A stretch of 64,000 nt of DNA from Syngnathus acus (taxonomy: Eukaryota; Chordata; Actinopteri; Syngnathiformes; Syngnathidae): the NCBI RefSeq assembly GCF_901709675.1, contig NC_051095.1:5517956-5581955 (forward strand). Reading direction: 5' to 3'. The notes beneath the pieces are model-generated. The model was given only the letters and a program-made list of their open reading frames with translations. It was not told where the DNA came from and ran no database searches. Positions 11,201 to 22,169 of the stretch are shown piece after piece. Numbering within the stretch: the stretch's first letter is position 1; each line of letters starts with the position of its first letter. A program made the position numbers and the translations under genes.

Positions 11201-14200
11201 TCCAGGCTGAAAGACAGGCACAGTCGATACAGTATATCGTTTAGGTTTTAAGGGGTGTTACACAGTCTGAGCGTACAGTTGGTTGCCCTTCTCGCGGTAC
11301 CTGATAATATTGGCCATTGAAGTGCGTGCAGCCACACGAGGAGTTGGTGACACATTTGCCAGCGCTCAGGATGTAGCCGGGATTACACACACAGGACTCG
11401 GTGCACGGTCCGCTGCAGGAGGAGGGTCTCCCTGTACATGTCTCTTGACAGGGGTCCGCGCAGGGCTGGTAATGGCTGTTTGGAGGGCACCTAAAAGCTG
11501 TGCGGCGGATGACATGACTCAAGTCAGAGCTATGTCTTTCAGTCATTAAGATCTGCGCACACTCAGAGGGAAGGCCACAGGAGAATCCAATGTCAACAAG
11601 CTACACTTTGGACTCACGACAGAAGGTTTCGTTCCTCCAAGGTCTGATGTTGACCCCACGGTCCTGGCACTCATTGACGTAGGCTTCGATGGCTTCGCAC
11701 AGAATGGCATGAGTGCCATTGAGCACGCAAAGGTCAAAGACACAGTCCTTGAAGTACTCCTGAACACACAACCAGCACGCTACAACCCAATTCCCAATTG
11801 CAAGACAACATTCCAACTTTGGGCCATGTGCCTCGGTCCAAGTACTTGTGACTTACATTGGGGTTGACCTTGGCGTGACAGGTGGCAAAAGGACCGTTTT
11901 TGTCCAGCAGGATGCCACAGTATCCAGAGCTCTCATAGAGCTTCTGCTCCTCTGCATCACATCCGGGATGAGTGGTGTTCGGTTTATTGTTACATCTTGT
12001 GCAAAAGGATACACGCAAGACAATGTTCAGAATCTGGAATGAGCCAATACTTGGCAATTTCATTGAAAAATAAAGAGTAAGACTCACTCTGGATCAGTGT
12101 TCCAGCTGTTTCCAAACTCATTAGGACTGTTGGTCAACGATCCATCTGGCTTGCGGAAATCGTCTTTAGCATTGCCGTCGTAATCGCCACACAATCCACA
12201 CAGTAGACTCTTATAGCTGCGGACGACACGTCACAAGCTCTTTCATTCTAGAACTTCAAAAGCAAGGGCCTTAAACAGAGGGCCTGTGGAACTCCAATAC
12301 AATTCTATAGTCAACAGCAGCACTACCATAACAACATGTTACGCTCCGTTACACTTACTCTTTAATCACTTTGATGTCCATGAAGTGGTTTCCGTCATAG
12401 CGCACAGTCACACCAAAGTCCAAGGACACGGTGTAGTGCTTTCCTGATTTGAACACAGAGACGCCTGGAAACGGATTCACTGGGAGATTGACTTTGATTC
12501 CATTCACCTGGATGTGGAAAGCAGGTGAGACTCAGAACTGAGCAGGCAACGCGGCAAACCAAATGAATCCGTATGATCATAGTCTGGACCAAATTTCCCT
12601 CATCCCTACTTACATGGATAGCACCACCTTTGAAGATGGAGACACGACCATATACAACATACACATGAACCGCCTTCACATAGGAGATGCTGGGTCTGTT
12701 ATAGCGGTTTTCGTTGTCAGCGTAGACGGCGAAGTTTGGTAACGCGGACTCATTGCAGACTCCGGTCATCTGGTAACTGCAGTTGCCCATGAAGTTGTAC
12801 TTGCGCTTATCAAAGGTGGTGTAGTGTGGATCGCCGGAGGCAATGCACGAGGAGGTACCTTGATGGAAAACAAGTTCTTTGTGTGACACTCGGATTGCAG
12901 ACGATACAGATGCTCAAGAGTCCTTACTGATCAAACAGGGAAGTTTAAAGTGACAAGAAGAAGGTCCCTTGACGTGTTACCTTTCGGGTAGCATCCGGCG
13001 ACACCGTTAACCTCGCGACACTCCTCCGTGGGATCGCAGCTGTTATCCACACATTCCAAAGTGTAGTTCCCTGCACAGCGACAGAGCTTGGAGCAGCCGT
13101 CTCCAAATACAATCTCACCAGGCTAAAAGACAAACGTCAGCAACTTGGTAAGGAGGTAGTGCCTTACTTACAAGTGTTGGGTATGGTGTACTAATACTGA
13201 CCTCATAATAGTTGTTATTGTGATCCAGGCAGCCACATTTCTCCAGTGGCACACAATGTTTCCCCTTGAAGACATAGCCTGGTTTGCAAAAGCAGCCGGT
13301 GATGCAGGAGCCACTGCAGTTGGTAGAGGGTTCCATGCAGGTAGGGATACAAGCTGGGCCGCATTCTATGTACTCTGCATTGGGAGGGCACTGACCTGTG
13401 CAGTAAAAACAAAAAGGAGTGGATTGGCTTGTGAAAGATAATTACGGTATGGTCTAATCATGGATTCTCTAACTGTTTATGTGTGGAAAGTCCGCTTGAC
13501 CAAATCTATCTGCACTAAAAATTTGATCTGTGTGACAAAGTGCATCTTTGCATACTATGGATTTTTTGTTTGCGGTCCTTGAAGGAAAACATTTGTGTAC
13601 GCAAAATATAAATATAGGGTAACGACTCGGGCAAAACAAAGCATTGCATACCTGGGTTTGGCGTAGTTGGTCTCGGAGTGGTGGGTTTCGGTGTAGTTGT
13701 TCCATTAGTTGGAGTTGGCACGGATGGTTGTGGCGTGGTTAGCTGACCTTTTTCAAGAAGAGTACTGTCAGTGTGCACAGAATCTTTGACATGAGGAGTA
13801 AAAAAATATATTTTCCCAAATAGACAGATAATGAAAGAAATTTTAACACTAAAATTTATATTTCAGCCATCACGATTGTTGTCAAAAACTTTACTCTCCT
13901 TCCTGGCCACTTTCTCACCTTGACAGGCCATAACACACACAGCATCAACAGCTATATCGGTTTCTGCAGTCTCTCCATAGGTCCCCAAAATAACAAACTG
14001 AAATTCAATGTGAACAGTTTATTTTAATGCTCCATATCAGCACGCATACATAGACAGTAGCTGTAGCGTTTACCTGGATGGGAGCGTTGCCAAGGTAACG
14101 GACATTGGCAGGCTTCCAGGCTGGACCCTGGTTTCCAGTGACAGTGAAGAGAGCGGCTCCAAAGACTCCCTCTGGTAAGTACAAACCGCAAATTCAAGAC

Positions 14201-17200
14201 CAACAAGAAGAAGTCTGTTTGTCCGGAGTTCAGATTGGGTGGCATTCATCTGGGCCCCGGAAATTGGCAGAATCTGTGAAAGCAGCATGGTTTGCTGCCT
14301 GTGTGCGTTTTGCTGCTTGAGTTCCAAACTGATTTTTGTGCGTCTTGTCTTGGCATCTATCCATCCATTTATTTTCCGTACCGCTTGTCCCCACGGGGGT
14401 CGCGGGCGAGCTGGAGCCTATCCCAGCAGTCATCAGGCAGTAGGCGGGGGACACACTGAACCAGTTGCCAGCCAATCGCAGGGCAAACAGAGACAAACAA
14501 CCATCTGCACTCACACCTACGGACAATTTGGAGTGATCAATCAGCCTACCATGCATCTTTTTGGGAAGTGGGAGGAAACCGGAGTGCCTGAAAAAACCCC
14601 ACGCAGGCACGGGGAGACCATGCAAAATCCACACAGGGAGGGCCGGGGTAGAATCAAACCCGTGCCCTCTGAACTGTGAGGCAGACATGCTAACCAGTGC
14701 CCCACCCCGCCTGTGGTACCGTGTACATAATTTTTGAATGAATCTCTCGATGAACATTTCAGGACAGGTTTTTAGGGGGTTAGGCCTACCATTTAAAATG
14801 TCTCTTACCTGTCAAGGTGAAGACACTGAGCTGCATGTTACGGCTGGTGCCATACATATAGTAATGGAACGTAAAATCAAGGCACCCAGAAGAAGTGTGT
14901 ATCACAGGACTTGTGATTTGTCCCTGAAGTCCGGGTGTAGCAAAGGAAGAATCCATCAGCATGTAGAATCCCACTAAGAGGTCATTAAGGAGTCATGAGT
15001 TGCTTGGCTTGAAAACCTGATATGTAAATTATCCCTACTCCTATTCTACTTACATCCCGGCTTGGAGAAGTCATCATCAGGTCCGGTGCCTTCAGTGTCT
15101 GTTGGGCCAGTCCATTGCTCAAAGCCAAATATTGTCTCGTCAAATGCGGAAAGAGTCCACCCACAGAAGTCGTCCAGGTTGTCAAAGTCGCAGCCTGAAA
15201 CGCAAGCTGTGGAACAAACATTAGATTTCGCGTCCGTATGTTGTCGTTTACGTATGTCGTATATTGTGAGTTTACTTACTGGGACATGCTCCTTTGCTAA
15301 TGACGATGTTGTCGAGTGCTGAATCGCAGAAAGCGGTTAAGCCTCGCTGAGCCTCAAAGACAATCTAAAAGAACCCAAGAGACAATTTGGTTAATAATCT
15401 GAAAGGGTAATACATAAAAAAAATGCAGGGAGACAAAATAAAAGCCTGAAAAATGAATTCAAGTAAAGTACAGATACCTGAAAATTCTACTTGAGTACAG
15501 TTAAGTATTTGCAAACCACGCATGTGAGAATGTCGAATAGTGTTATCAAGCAGGTCCTGGGGTGTGGTTTCCTAAACGACCATAATTGCTAACACTGCTG
15601 CAACACCTTTATGGTGGTTATAAAAGCAAGACAAGGGCACACAATTGAACTCCGACTGTATGAAGTGATAGCGCAAGCTGCTCTCTGCACACGTGTTGTT
15701 GCACTGATAAGATATTGATCAGTGCACACTTTTCCATTCCTCACTACAAGGTCCAGAGCAAATCAGGGGTGGAGAACCAATTATCAATTTGAAACCATAT
15801 TTAAGTCATAAACAGTGACTTTTGGTTTCGACAACCCAAACTAGCTCATGTATGTATTCAACTTGAATTCTATATATTGTAGTGTCATACTCTTACCCTT
15901 ACCCGATCTGGCAACATGAATTCACTCAACCGTACCGTAATCCCTAACTTGACCTTTTGTACCAACCTTACCTTAGTTCTCAATTCTAACCTGCACCTCT
16001 AGTCCTCACCCTTAACCTAACTTGTACCAGCTCCCTCTGATCTAACCTTACTCGGGACCACAACTTCCAACTGCAACACTAATCCTTTAGACCAGTGGTC
16101 CCCAACCACCGGGCCGCGGACCGGTACCGGTCCGTGGGTCACTTGCCGCACAGAAAATTTTTTTTTTTATCGACGATCAATTAATTCAGGTCAAGACACT
16201 CGTCCCGGTCACGTGACATGTTTCCCCAGTCGAGCCCGCAAAGCTAATATGTGGCGACAGGCTAACTAACCAGGCAATGAAGCATTCAAAACTGCTTCAA
16301 CACATGGAGACCAAGCATCCTGCAATAAAAGACAAACCTTAATCACTTCGGGTGTCATTGTCTCCGATTACGTCTAGATGGGACCGGCTCGTTTCTGAGA
16401 AACAAACTCAGTGCTCCCAATAATTCAACGTAATGGTGAGTTTTATTTTTGTCATTTGTACTTGTTTTTATGTCAGTCGTATCATTTTATTTCATCGTAT
16501 TTATATATTTATTATAAATGTATTATTTATTTATTTATATAAATGTATTATTTATTGATATAAATGCCGGTCCGCGAAAATATTTCTGACATGTAACCGG
16601 TCCGTGGCGCAAAAAAGGTTGGGGACCACTGCTTTAGACTACCCAAACTTAAGTCTCTAACGGTACTCCCAGCTCCAGCTTTGACCTGACTTCACACTTA
16701 AAGTCAACCCCAACATTTTCATTACAATATGTTGTGTGACCCCGCTCTTCTAAACATGGGATTCCGATTAATGTTTGTAGAATGTGAGTTAAGCAGCAGA
16801 ATTCAACCGTTTTTATCCATCTCTGGGCATTTTGACTGAAAATGACATCACGGTTGTCTCAGGTCACAACCAATCACAGCTCAGCTTTAGAAAACTTGTG
16901 AAAACCTTTCTCCTTATTTCAAACCCTTATGGTGCTTTTGAAGCCACAATGTACTGTGTGCTGTTTGCTTGAACGTAAACACTTACAGCGAGTTCCTGAT
17001 CACTTGAACTGGTCACGGTGACGGCACCCTTTAGCCACGATGGACTCTGGAATCCAGTTTTATTCCACAGCTCTTCCTGGCCATTTTGCCACTTTGCCAT
17101 TAGCCTCAACGAATTGGAATTGTCCGGGCCGTACATGTAATATCGGAATTGGACACAGATCTGTGCTGCCGATGTTAAGAAGAAAGAAGGACTCAGCAGG

Positions 17201-18794
17201 CGACTTCTCTGTCCTTTTCCAATGTTGTCGCCTTCTTGGTAGATGTAGAATCCATCTAGAAATAAAAATAGATTGGATTATTTTCATGAGTGAATTTACT
17301 GTTGACTGCTGATGAGATGCAGCACTAACTTCCATCGGGGTAATCTCCTGGAGGACCCGTTCCAGGTGTCGGGGTTGAACCTCTATGCCGGATCCAGTCG
17401 CCATCGTCAAACGGGTCCTGTCGGAAGCTGCAGAATGGCTCGTCATTGTTGTTGAAGTTGCAGGACGTCAGCACGGAAGCTGGGGAGACACAACACGGGA
17501 ATCAACAAGAAAAAGGACTAGACTAAAGCTGGGCAAAGAAAGAAGCTGGAAATGTCCAACTTGGACAGATCATCCTACTTTATTGTTGGCCCTCCATCCA
17601 ATATTATAGTTGAGCTCACAATGGTGGTCATTGACCTCATTCACACACATGCTGTATTATTTTTTTTTTTATATACATCTTTCTGTCACAGAAATTCTCA
17701 GAAAAAGTGTGGTTTATAATGATTGTTGTTCATGAGTGTTCTGATAAATTTCAATATAGTGCGGTAAAACTGCAATTTTTTTTTGTTTGTGTCTATATTG
17801 CAAATTTTATACTGGAAAACTAAGGTGTTATCATAGGATGGAAAGCGTTTGTTACATACTAAAAATTAGCACGCTAGATGCTAATAAGACTGGTGCTTAA
17901 ACTTACCATTGTTGGTGAGCACGCTTTGGAGGCTAAAAAGAAAAGGACACAAATCAATGAGTTGACAAATGTCACACCTTAATATGGCAAACTTATATTT
18001 AACAAATTTATAAGAATTCTCTTTTATGATCTTAATGCGTCAAAACCTTTTTTTTTAATATATATTGTATTATATAGTAATACATATATGATTATTAAAT
18101 AATGTGATCTACTTTGAGAAACATTTTTTACAGGTGATCCAAACATTAAAGTAAAAGTTATCCTTTTTCATACAGCTATGATATATGTAATAGTTGAATC
18201 ACAATAGTAAAATATTAAATTTTTGGTTTTAAATATATTTTCTTCAATTAATACTCATGTCTTGAAAAATGTTTTAATACCTCATAGTGATTGCAAGATT
18301 ATTAAAATAGCACTTGCCTAAGGGTAGTAACTTAAAAGACACAAAAAGTGGGCTGTAAAAAATTAAATATGATTTACTGGTGTAGCATTACTAAACGTAA
18401 TTAAATCTAAACAAAAGAGTTAACATTTTATAATTTCTCTCTGAGTAGAACACTAATAAACATTTTAAACTGTTACGTAATATAACACTATAATCATAGT
18501 AATAGATAGAGGAATAGAGGGATCGAAATTGCTTGATTAATTTAGTAAAAAAGGACATTTTAATTCAATTTAATCTTAATGAAATAAAAGTGTGCTATAC
18601 TAGTGCATCATTATTGAAAAAAACATGTTGAAGAAAAAAAAAAAAAGCATTTAAATATCTCTTTTCACTGAAGATGTTTTTATTAGATTGTTAAAGCCAT
18701 TTTCTCCTGACCCTCCACAGTTTTGGACTCACCTCTGCTGCTTTGTAAGTGGACACATCCATAAGAGCAAAATAAGAAACCGCATTGTGTCCAT
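1014..18794 (-). CDS. zan: Zonadhesin-like MAM/mucin/vWD multidomain protein (3' end missing)
   Basis: This is a large secreted or membrane-anchored adhesive glycoprotein; zonadhesin is the sperm protein that binds the egg coat. Exon 1 (18733-18794) begins [16 protein letters not shown], a signal peptide. Next come two MAM domains, a Thr/Pro linker and five cysteine-rich units, each a TIL-VWC-vWD-C8-TIL-VWC set. The vWD parts show the GDPHY start and the CGLCG motif. About 50 exons with consistent phases give roughly 2,820 residues before the left edge. The fifth unit stops after vWD, so its C8 part, any transmembrane segment and the stop codon are outside. The MAM plus mucin plus vWD order favours zonadhesin over FCGBP, which lacks MAM domains. 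Orthology to mammalian ZAN, rather than a teleost paralogue, is not proven. Confidence 0.78.
2316..5005 (-). repeat. Zonadhesin tandem unit D
   Basis: Exons: TIL 4812-5005, VWC 4585-4726, vWD 4218-4462, 3963-4111 and 3707-3835, C8 3476-3614 and 3237-3378, TIL 2920-3116, VWC 2687-2825, mucin exon 2316-2480. The mucin exon is 165 bp, exactly one 60-bp (20-residue) repeat shorter than in unit C. The 5' intron flank of that exon also lacks about 220 bp present in unit C (about 5365-5595). Confidence 0.8.
2543..2591 (-). pseudogene. Vestigial Thr/Pro linker exon in unit D (acceptor lost)
   Basis: It is almost identical to the vestige in unit C, with the same CTTGG in place of the CTTAG acceptor. 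Sharing the same loss supports common descent or gene conversion of units C and D. Confidence 0.45.
5097..8079 (-). repeat. Zonadhesin tandem unit C with the longest mucin exon
   Basis: Exons: TIL 7886-8079, VWC 7659-7800, vWD 7292-7536, 7037-7185 and 6783-6911, C8 6547-6685 and 6308-6449, TIL 5991-6187, VWC 5758-5896, then a 225-bp mucin exon 5097-5321 in place of the 48-bp linker. That exon encodes three tandem Thr/Pro blocks, two of them starting [20 protein letters not shown]. The vWD exon and its intron (about 7190-7570) look identical to unit D (about 4115-4500). The first TIL exon uses a GTCCGT donor, shared only with unit D. Confidence 0.8.
5614..5662 (-). pseudogene. Vestigial Thr/Pro linker exon in unit C (acceptor lost)
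   Basis: This stretch resembles the 48-bp linker exons at 8156-8203 and 10696-10743, which follow CTTAG. Here the equivalent reads CTTGG, so the AG acceptor is missing. The donor side has also changed. The longer mucin exon at 5097-5321 appears to have taken over the role. Confidence 0.45.
8156..10620 (-). repeat. Zonadhesin tandem unit B
   Basis: Exons: TIL 10427-10620, VWC 10200-10341, vWD 9838-10082, 9583-9731 and 9329-9457, C8 9098-9236 and 8852-8993, TIL 8535-8731, VWC 8302-8440, linker 8156-8203. All ten exon lengths equal those of unit A. The first TIL exon ends at a GTCAGT donor as in unit A. Introns are near-identical to the other units apart from small indels. Confidence 0.8.
10696..13395 (-). 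repeat. Zonadhesin tandem unit A (first in the protein)
   Basis: Ten exons: TIL 13202-13395, VWC 12981-13122, vWD 12614-12858, 12359-12507 and 12088-12216, C8 11857-11995 and 11618-11759, TIL 11301-11497, VWC 11068-11206, and a 48-bp Thr/Pro linker 10696-10743. Exon lengths are 194, 142, 245, 149, 129, 139, 142, 197, 139 and 48, totalling 1,524 nt or 508 codons. The unit begins and ends in phase 1, so whole-unit duplication keeps frame. An insertion private to this unit sits between the linker and the second VWC exon. Confidence 0.8.
10820..11058. mobile_element. Small insertion with 71-bp perfect inverted repeat and 13-bp target duplication
   Basis: Bases 10833-11045 interrupt intron sequence that is continuous in the three other units. 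The 13-mer GGTTGAAAGGATA occurs on both sides (10820-10832 and 11046-11058). The inserted DNA begins with arms 10833-10903 and 10926-10996, which are perfect reverse complements, around a 22-nt loop. A tail of about 49 bp follows. The top strand has CTGATGA, a GGCGG/CCGCC stem and GAAAC, similar to a hammerhead ribozyme core as found in Penelope-like elements. The 13-bp duplication fits target-primed insertion. The family assignment is tentative. Confidence 0.6.
13652..13783 (-). other. Thr/Pro-rich mucin-like linker exon
   Basis: This 132-bp exon encodes a short stretch rich in Thr and Pro, including [19 protein letters not shown]. It is expected to be O-glycosylated and links MAM2 to the first TIL domain. 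It runs from phase 1 to phase 1, as do the linkers between later units. The acceptor (TCAAAG|AT) lacks a good pyrimidine tract, so the 5' edge is less certain than the donor. Confidence 0.65.
14355..14715. repeat. Dispersed repeat resembling the 3' part of a fish L2-type LINE/SINE
   Basis: It contains the familiar fish blocks CATCCATTTATTTTCCGTAC, GGAGCCTATCCCAG, CCAGCCAATCGCAGGGC, GGGAGGAAACCGGAGTGCC and ACTGTGAGGCAGACATGCTA in order. It sits in the intron between two MAM2 exons. The family name is from memory; a RepeatMasker run would settle it. Confidence 0.65.
16085..16639 (+). mobile_element. Internally deleted hAT-type transposon with transposase remnant
   Basis: Terminal inverted repeats CAGTGGTCCCCAACC (from 16093) and GGTTGGGGACCACTG (to 16631) are perfect, and an exact 8-bp duplication CTTTAGAC flanks both ends. 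These are hAT hallmarks. On the plus strand the interior encodes a relic, [17 protein letters not shown], which resembles the end of a BED zinc finger in hAT transposases. At 539 bp it cannot be autonomous. It lies in the MAM1 intron of the zonadhesin-like gene. Confidence 0.8.
17940..18730. other. AT-rich first intron of the zonadhesin-like gene
   Basis: The span between exon 1 and exon 2 is strongly AT-rich with poly-A and poly-T runs. I see no exon, RNA gene or clear repeat in it. Confidence 0.5.
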
Positions 18795-18847
18795 GGCTAA
18801 CTGTGCAGTTAGCATGGAAAGAGGGCACAGGGATACAGTGGGCGACT

Positions 18848-18859
18848 TTATATATATAT
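18848..18859 (-). promoter_or_regulatory. TATA box of the zonadhesin-like gene
   Basis: The minus strand reads TATATATATAAAG here, 54-65 bases upstream of the ATG at 18794. That leaves room for a start site about 30 bases downstream and a short 5' UTR. The call rests on the motif and spacing only. Confidence 0.5.
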
Positions 18860-21600
18860 CCCCACGCTGTACTGTCCTTACACTGTGAATGGCCCTTGGG
18901 TGGAAACTGTACTGTGTTTACTGTGATTGTTGCAAAATGTGTAAATAAGTAACAGTGCTTGATATGGACAGGGTGTGTTCTTTGTTGGTCTGATTTTTTG
19001 AACTCGAAGCACTTCACATAGAGGGTGTGGATTCCTGGCAGAAATTAGTGTATAAAATCCAAACTTCTTCCGTGAGTATAAATCTAGTCTGATTAGTGTA
19101 CAAACACATCGATGATTATCTCATTCAATAATGACAGTGAATGTGTCAAAACGAGTCGATTATTGTGTTGTAAAACAGCCCAAATATTGTACAATCCTCA
19201 AGTCAACCAGTTTTACAGAAATGTCTCGGCCTTTGTTATTTAACAACCCTGGTGTTGTTTCATTTGTCATTCAAGTACAAAATTGCCAGAAAAAAAAACA
19301 TGAATTACAATTTGTGTTTCAAAATGGCTACGAAAAAGCGAAATATGTACTGTATTGGGATTTTGGCTACTTTGGAGGAAAAACCCATCCATCCATTTTC
19401 CGTACTGCTTGTCCCTACGTGGGTCGCGGACGTGCTGGAGCCTATCCCATCAAAGTTTTCATCTCAAGCGGATCACTTGAATACAACTAGCTTGCGATTG
19501 TGTATTCTTGTATACACGTTCCCAAGTATTTGACATTCCAAAAAAACAACATTGTGTTGTTTTTTTCCCAGGAAGGTTTTTGGTGCAGAAAATACTCCTT
19601 ATATTTTTTTAATTAAGAAATAGAATTTTTGATCCAATTAACTCTGAATGGCTCACTGAACTGAAGTTTTGTGTTCCTCTTGGGTCATGGAAAAATTGGA
19701 ATTTCTATCAGTTCTTTTTTCCAGCTGCGGCTGGACTAGTCTCGTCATTTATCAACTCAGATCAAAGTTGACTTGAATGTAGTGTCTGAATGTAGGGTGT
19801 GTGTGACTGTGTGCGTTACAAGTTTTTTTTTTATCATACATAAGACAAGAATGTTCTTTTCTTTCCCTTATGATCTTTTGACCGCTCCCTAAAGTCAATA
19901 GGCACTGCTGTTCACAACACAATCACCTCAACTTCCTTTAAGTGCCTTATTCTTGCTTCCCAATGTGGTACCAGCCACACAATAACATTTAGTGTCTCCA
20001 AGGGAGTGACTCATAGGGTAATCCCACACATTTTCTTGCAATAAAAAGCACCTTTATCAACCATGAATGGACTTTCGGCATCAAGTGATAACCTCTTCGT
20101 AAACATGAATCAGGCAAAACTACTGTAATAGTGTTACACAAGTACCACACTTTTACGGTAATGAGGATAAGAAGAATGTGAATTAAAAAAAAAAAGCAAT
20201 TTATGTTGAAATTAGGGTGGATGCTTGAAGAGTTGATGCTGAATTGAATTGCTGTAGAATCAAGTGAAAGAGGTAATTGTTTTATGTTCAAAAGTATTAA
20301 ATGTGAGACTTAAAAGGAAAATAATTATAGTACTTATAGAATGACAATTGCTCAAATGAGTGCTACTAATGAACTACGCATTTTGCCTTGAGTAAAAACT
20401 ACGCATTTAAGAATACTGAAATGTTAAATATGAGCCAATAAAATGTTACCACATTTTAATTCTTTCAATTTTTAAAAGAACAAGGTTAGGGTTAGGGCAA
20501 TTTTTAGGAATTATTAATCTGTGTGACAATTAAGAGACAAATCTTTGGTGTAAAATCAGAAGTTGTTACAACTATGGAGAGAGAATTTTATAAATACAAA
20601 TTTTTATTTTAAAAACGTGTGTATTAAACATAGCAGCAGTTTATTGACCCACCCTCTAAATGTATGTATACTTATTTGTTTTATTGGCGCGTGAATGTGA
20701 TGAACATATTGAATAAAAACTATGTGTGCACTAGTATATAGTTTTTTGCTTATTTTTCAAATTTGTCCATACGGACATGCCGTAGTGTAAAATGTACCTC
20801 TTACGCCAGGCGACCAATTTGCGCATGCGCAGAAGAGCTTTTGGAGAAGCTGGGGCATTCGTCTCTTGCGGCATTGCCCCACTAGAACATTAACTAGTCA
20901 ACTGTAACTGTAACTAAGCACAACTGTGATGTCATTAGTTTACCTTCTTGCTTTCTTGCTGGCCGTCGTCGCATAAATATACACCAGAAGCAGTTCACCT
21001 TAATCATGTTCTCTTCAATAAAAGTCCCACTCCCGGTGGATACTTGCGTTTCTCGCCGCTTCAGATGCGTTAAAATGCAGCTTGGTTTTGTCAAATAGTC
21101 ACCATTACACACGTAAAACGTGACTGAATGTAAACTTGAAAAATACAATATGGCCCTGATTTGTGTGTTATAAACGTAACACGGGCGCCTAAAAGCGCGG
21201 AAGAATATGTGATGAACATAATTTACAACAGGCACTTTAAGGGGCAACCATAATGCCACTCCAGAGGTTCCGGGTAACGACAACAAATCAATTTTCATGC
21301 ATTCAATGTTCGATCGTGTCTTGAAAGTGTTTCTTATGCAGATATTTTATAAAAACAAAAAAACAAAAAACAAACATTGACTTATCACACGCGAGTGAAA
21401 GCTTTTTGACTTTCATCGTCAGAACGAAAATCCCTCGTGGGTGGGCTGACATCTGGCGGACGAAAAGAGGCACGACCGTGGATTGGATTCCCGTACTACA
21501 AAAAGACAGAATATAGAATATACATTTTTTTACCTATTAGAATACTGTCGGAAGAAATTTTCGTACGACTTTGTTGTATTACATAATGCAAATGTAGACC
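18860..21600. other. Intergenic AT-rich stretch with one short L2-like fragment
   Basis: Bases 19385-19450 match the start of the L2-like repeat at 14355 (CATCCATTTTCCGTAC through GGAGCCTATCCCA). Nothing else in this stretch is supported. The longest open frames (about 100-130 codons at 19131-19490 and 20894-21298) have no recognisable similarity or splice context. Confidence 0.45.
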
Positions 21601-21612
21601 CATTGCATGACA

Positions 21613-21694
21613 GCTGCGATGGCCGAGTGGTTAAGGCGTTGGACTTGAAATCCAATGGGATCTTCCCGCGCAGGTTCGAACCCTGCTCGCAGCG
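21613..21694 (+). tRNA. tRNA-Ser (anticodon UGA)
   Basis: This 82-nt cloverleaf has a perfect 7-bp acceptor stem, GCTGCGA with TCGCAGC, and a G discriminator. The A box (TGGCCGAGTGG) and B box (GGTTCGAACCC) are intact. The anticodon loop CTTGAAA carries TGA at 21646-21648, and the long variable arm is that of a serine tRNA. There is no intron. A T run at about 21703 can act as the Pol III terminator. It decodes UCA codons in the cytosol. Confidence 0.93.
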
Positions 21695-21914
21695 TCAACC
21701 AATTTTTTTCTTGCGTGGAATACTTAGATTTTGGTAAGATTAAATTATTTTAAATAATAAATCAACTCTACATACTCTCCCTTTCATTACAGATGTATAT
21801 ATAATCTAATTAATATATCTGACTGTATTAAGTATTATTGTTTAATGATTAACATAAAATATATAATTAAATAATAATATAATTTAATATATGTATATAA
21901 TATAATATATTTTT

Positions 21915-22165
21915 AAGGAGAGGTTCAGCAGGTCCTTGATTCCCACTGCTGTCAGACTTTACAACACATGCAGCACCTGATCATGTGTTGGTTTCCTCGC
22001 CCACTAATAGAACTTGTTTTTGTTTGTGCACTTGTCTTTGTTTGTCTGTATTTTATCCATTTTTAAATTTTGAACATGTTTCTTGTATTCTTGCACTCTT
22101 GTACGCTGCTGTGACAAGAAAATTTCCCCACTGTGGGATAAATAAAGTTATATATAATCTAATCT
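21915..22165 (+). repeat. 3' end of a non-LTR retrotransposon (Rex1/Babar-like)
   Basis: The sequence has CTGCTGTGACAAGAAAATTT, CCCCACTGTGGGATAAATAAAG and a terminal short repeat (ATCTAATCTAATCT), the usual form of the 3' end of teleost Rex-type LINEs. No reverse transcriptase frame remains. The family is named from memory. Confidence 0.5.
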
Positions 22166-22169
22166 AATC

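Larger units (their letters stand above)
13919..17932 (-). other. Two MAM domains of the zonadhesin-like gene
   Basis: Exon 17907-17932 joins the signal exon to MAM1, which spans 17330-17479, 16987-17255 and 15280-15364. MAM1 has [14 protein letters not shown] at the start, FRYYMYG in the middle and [11 protein letters not shown] at the end. MAM2 spans 15054-15206, 14809-14973, 14074-14171 and 13919-13997, starting [14 protein letters not shown] and containing FHYYMYG. All boundaries are GT-AG and phases join without a stop. MAM domains are extracellular adhesion modules with conserved cysteines, and both copies keep their aromatic core. The intron at 15365-16986 carries an hAT element and the one at 14172-14808 an L2-like fragment. 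Confidence 0.8.

Noticed and set aside
1014-13395. CRISPR-like or viral tandem repeat structure
   Set aside because: The repeats are 2.5-3.1 kb eukaryotic exon-intron units with vWD, TIL and C8 domains, not short spaced repeats.
1014-18794. IgGFc-binding protein (FCGBP) or mucin/von Willebrand factor as the identity
   Set aside because: These share vWD-C8-TIL modules but not two N-terminal MAM domains followed by a Thr/Pro linker, which fits zonadhesin best.
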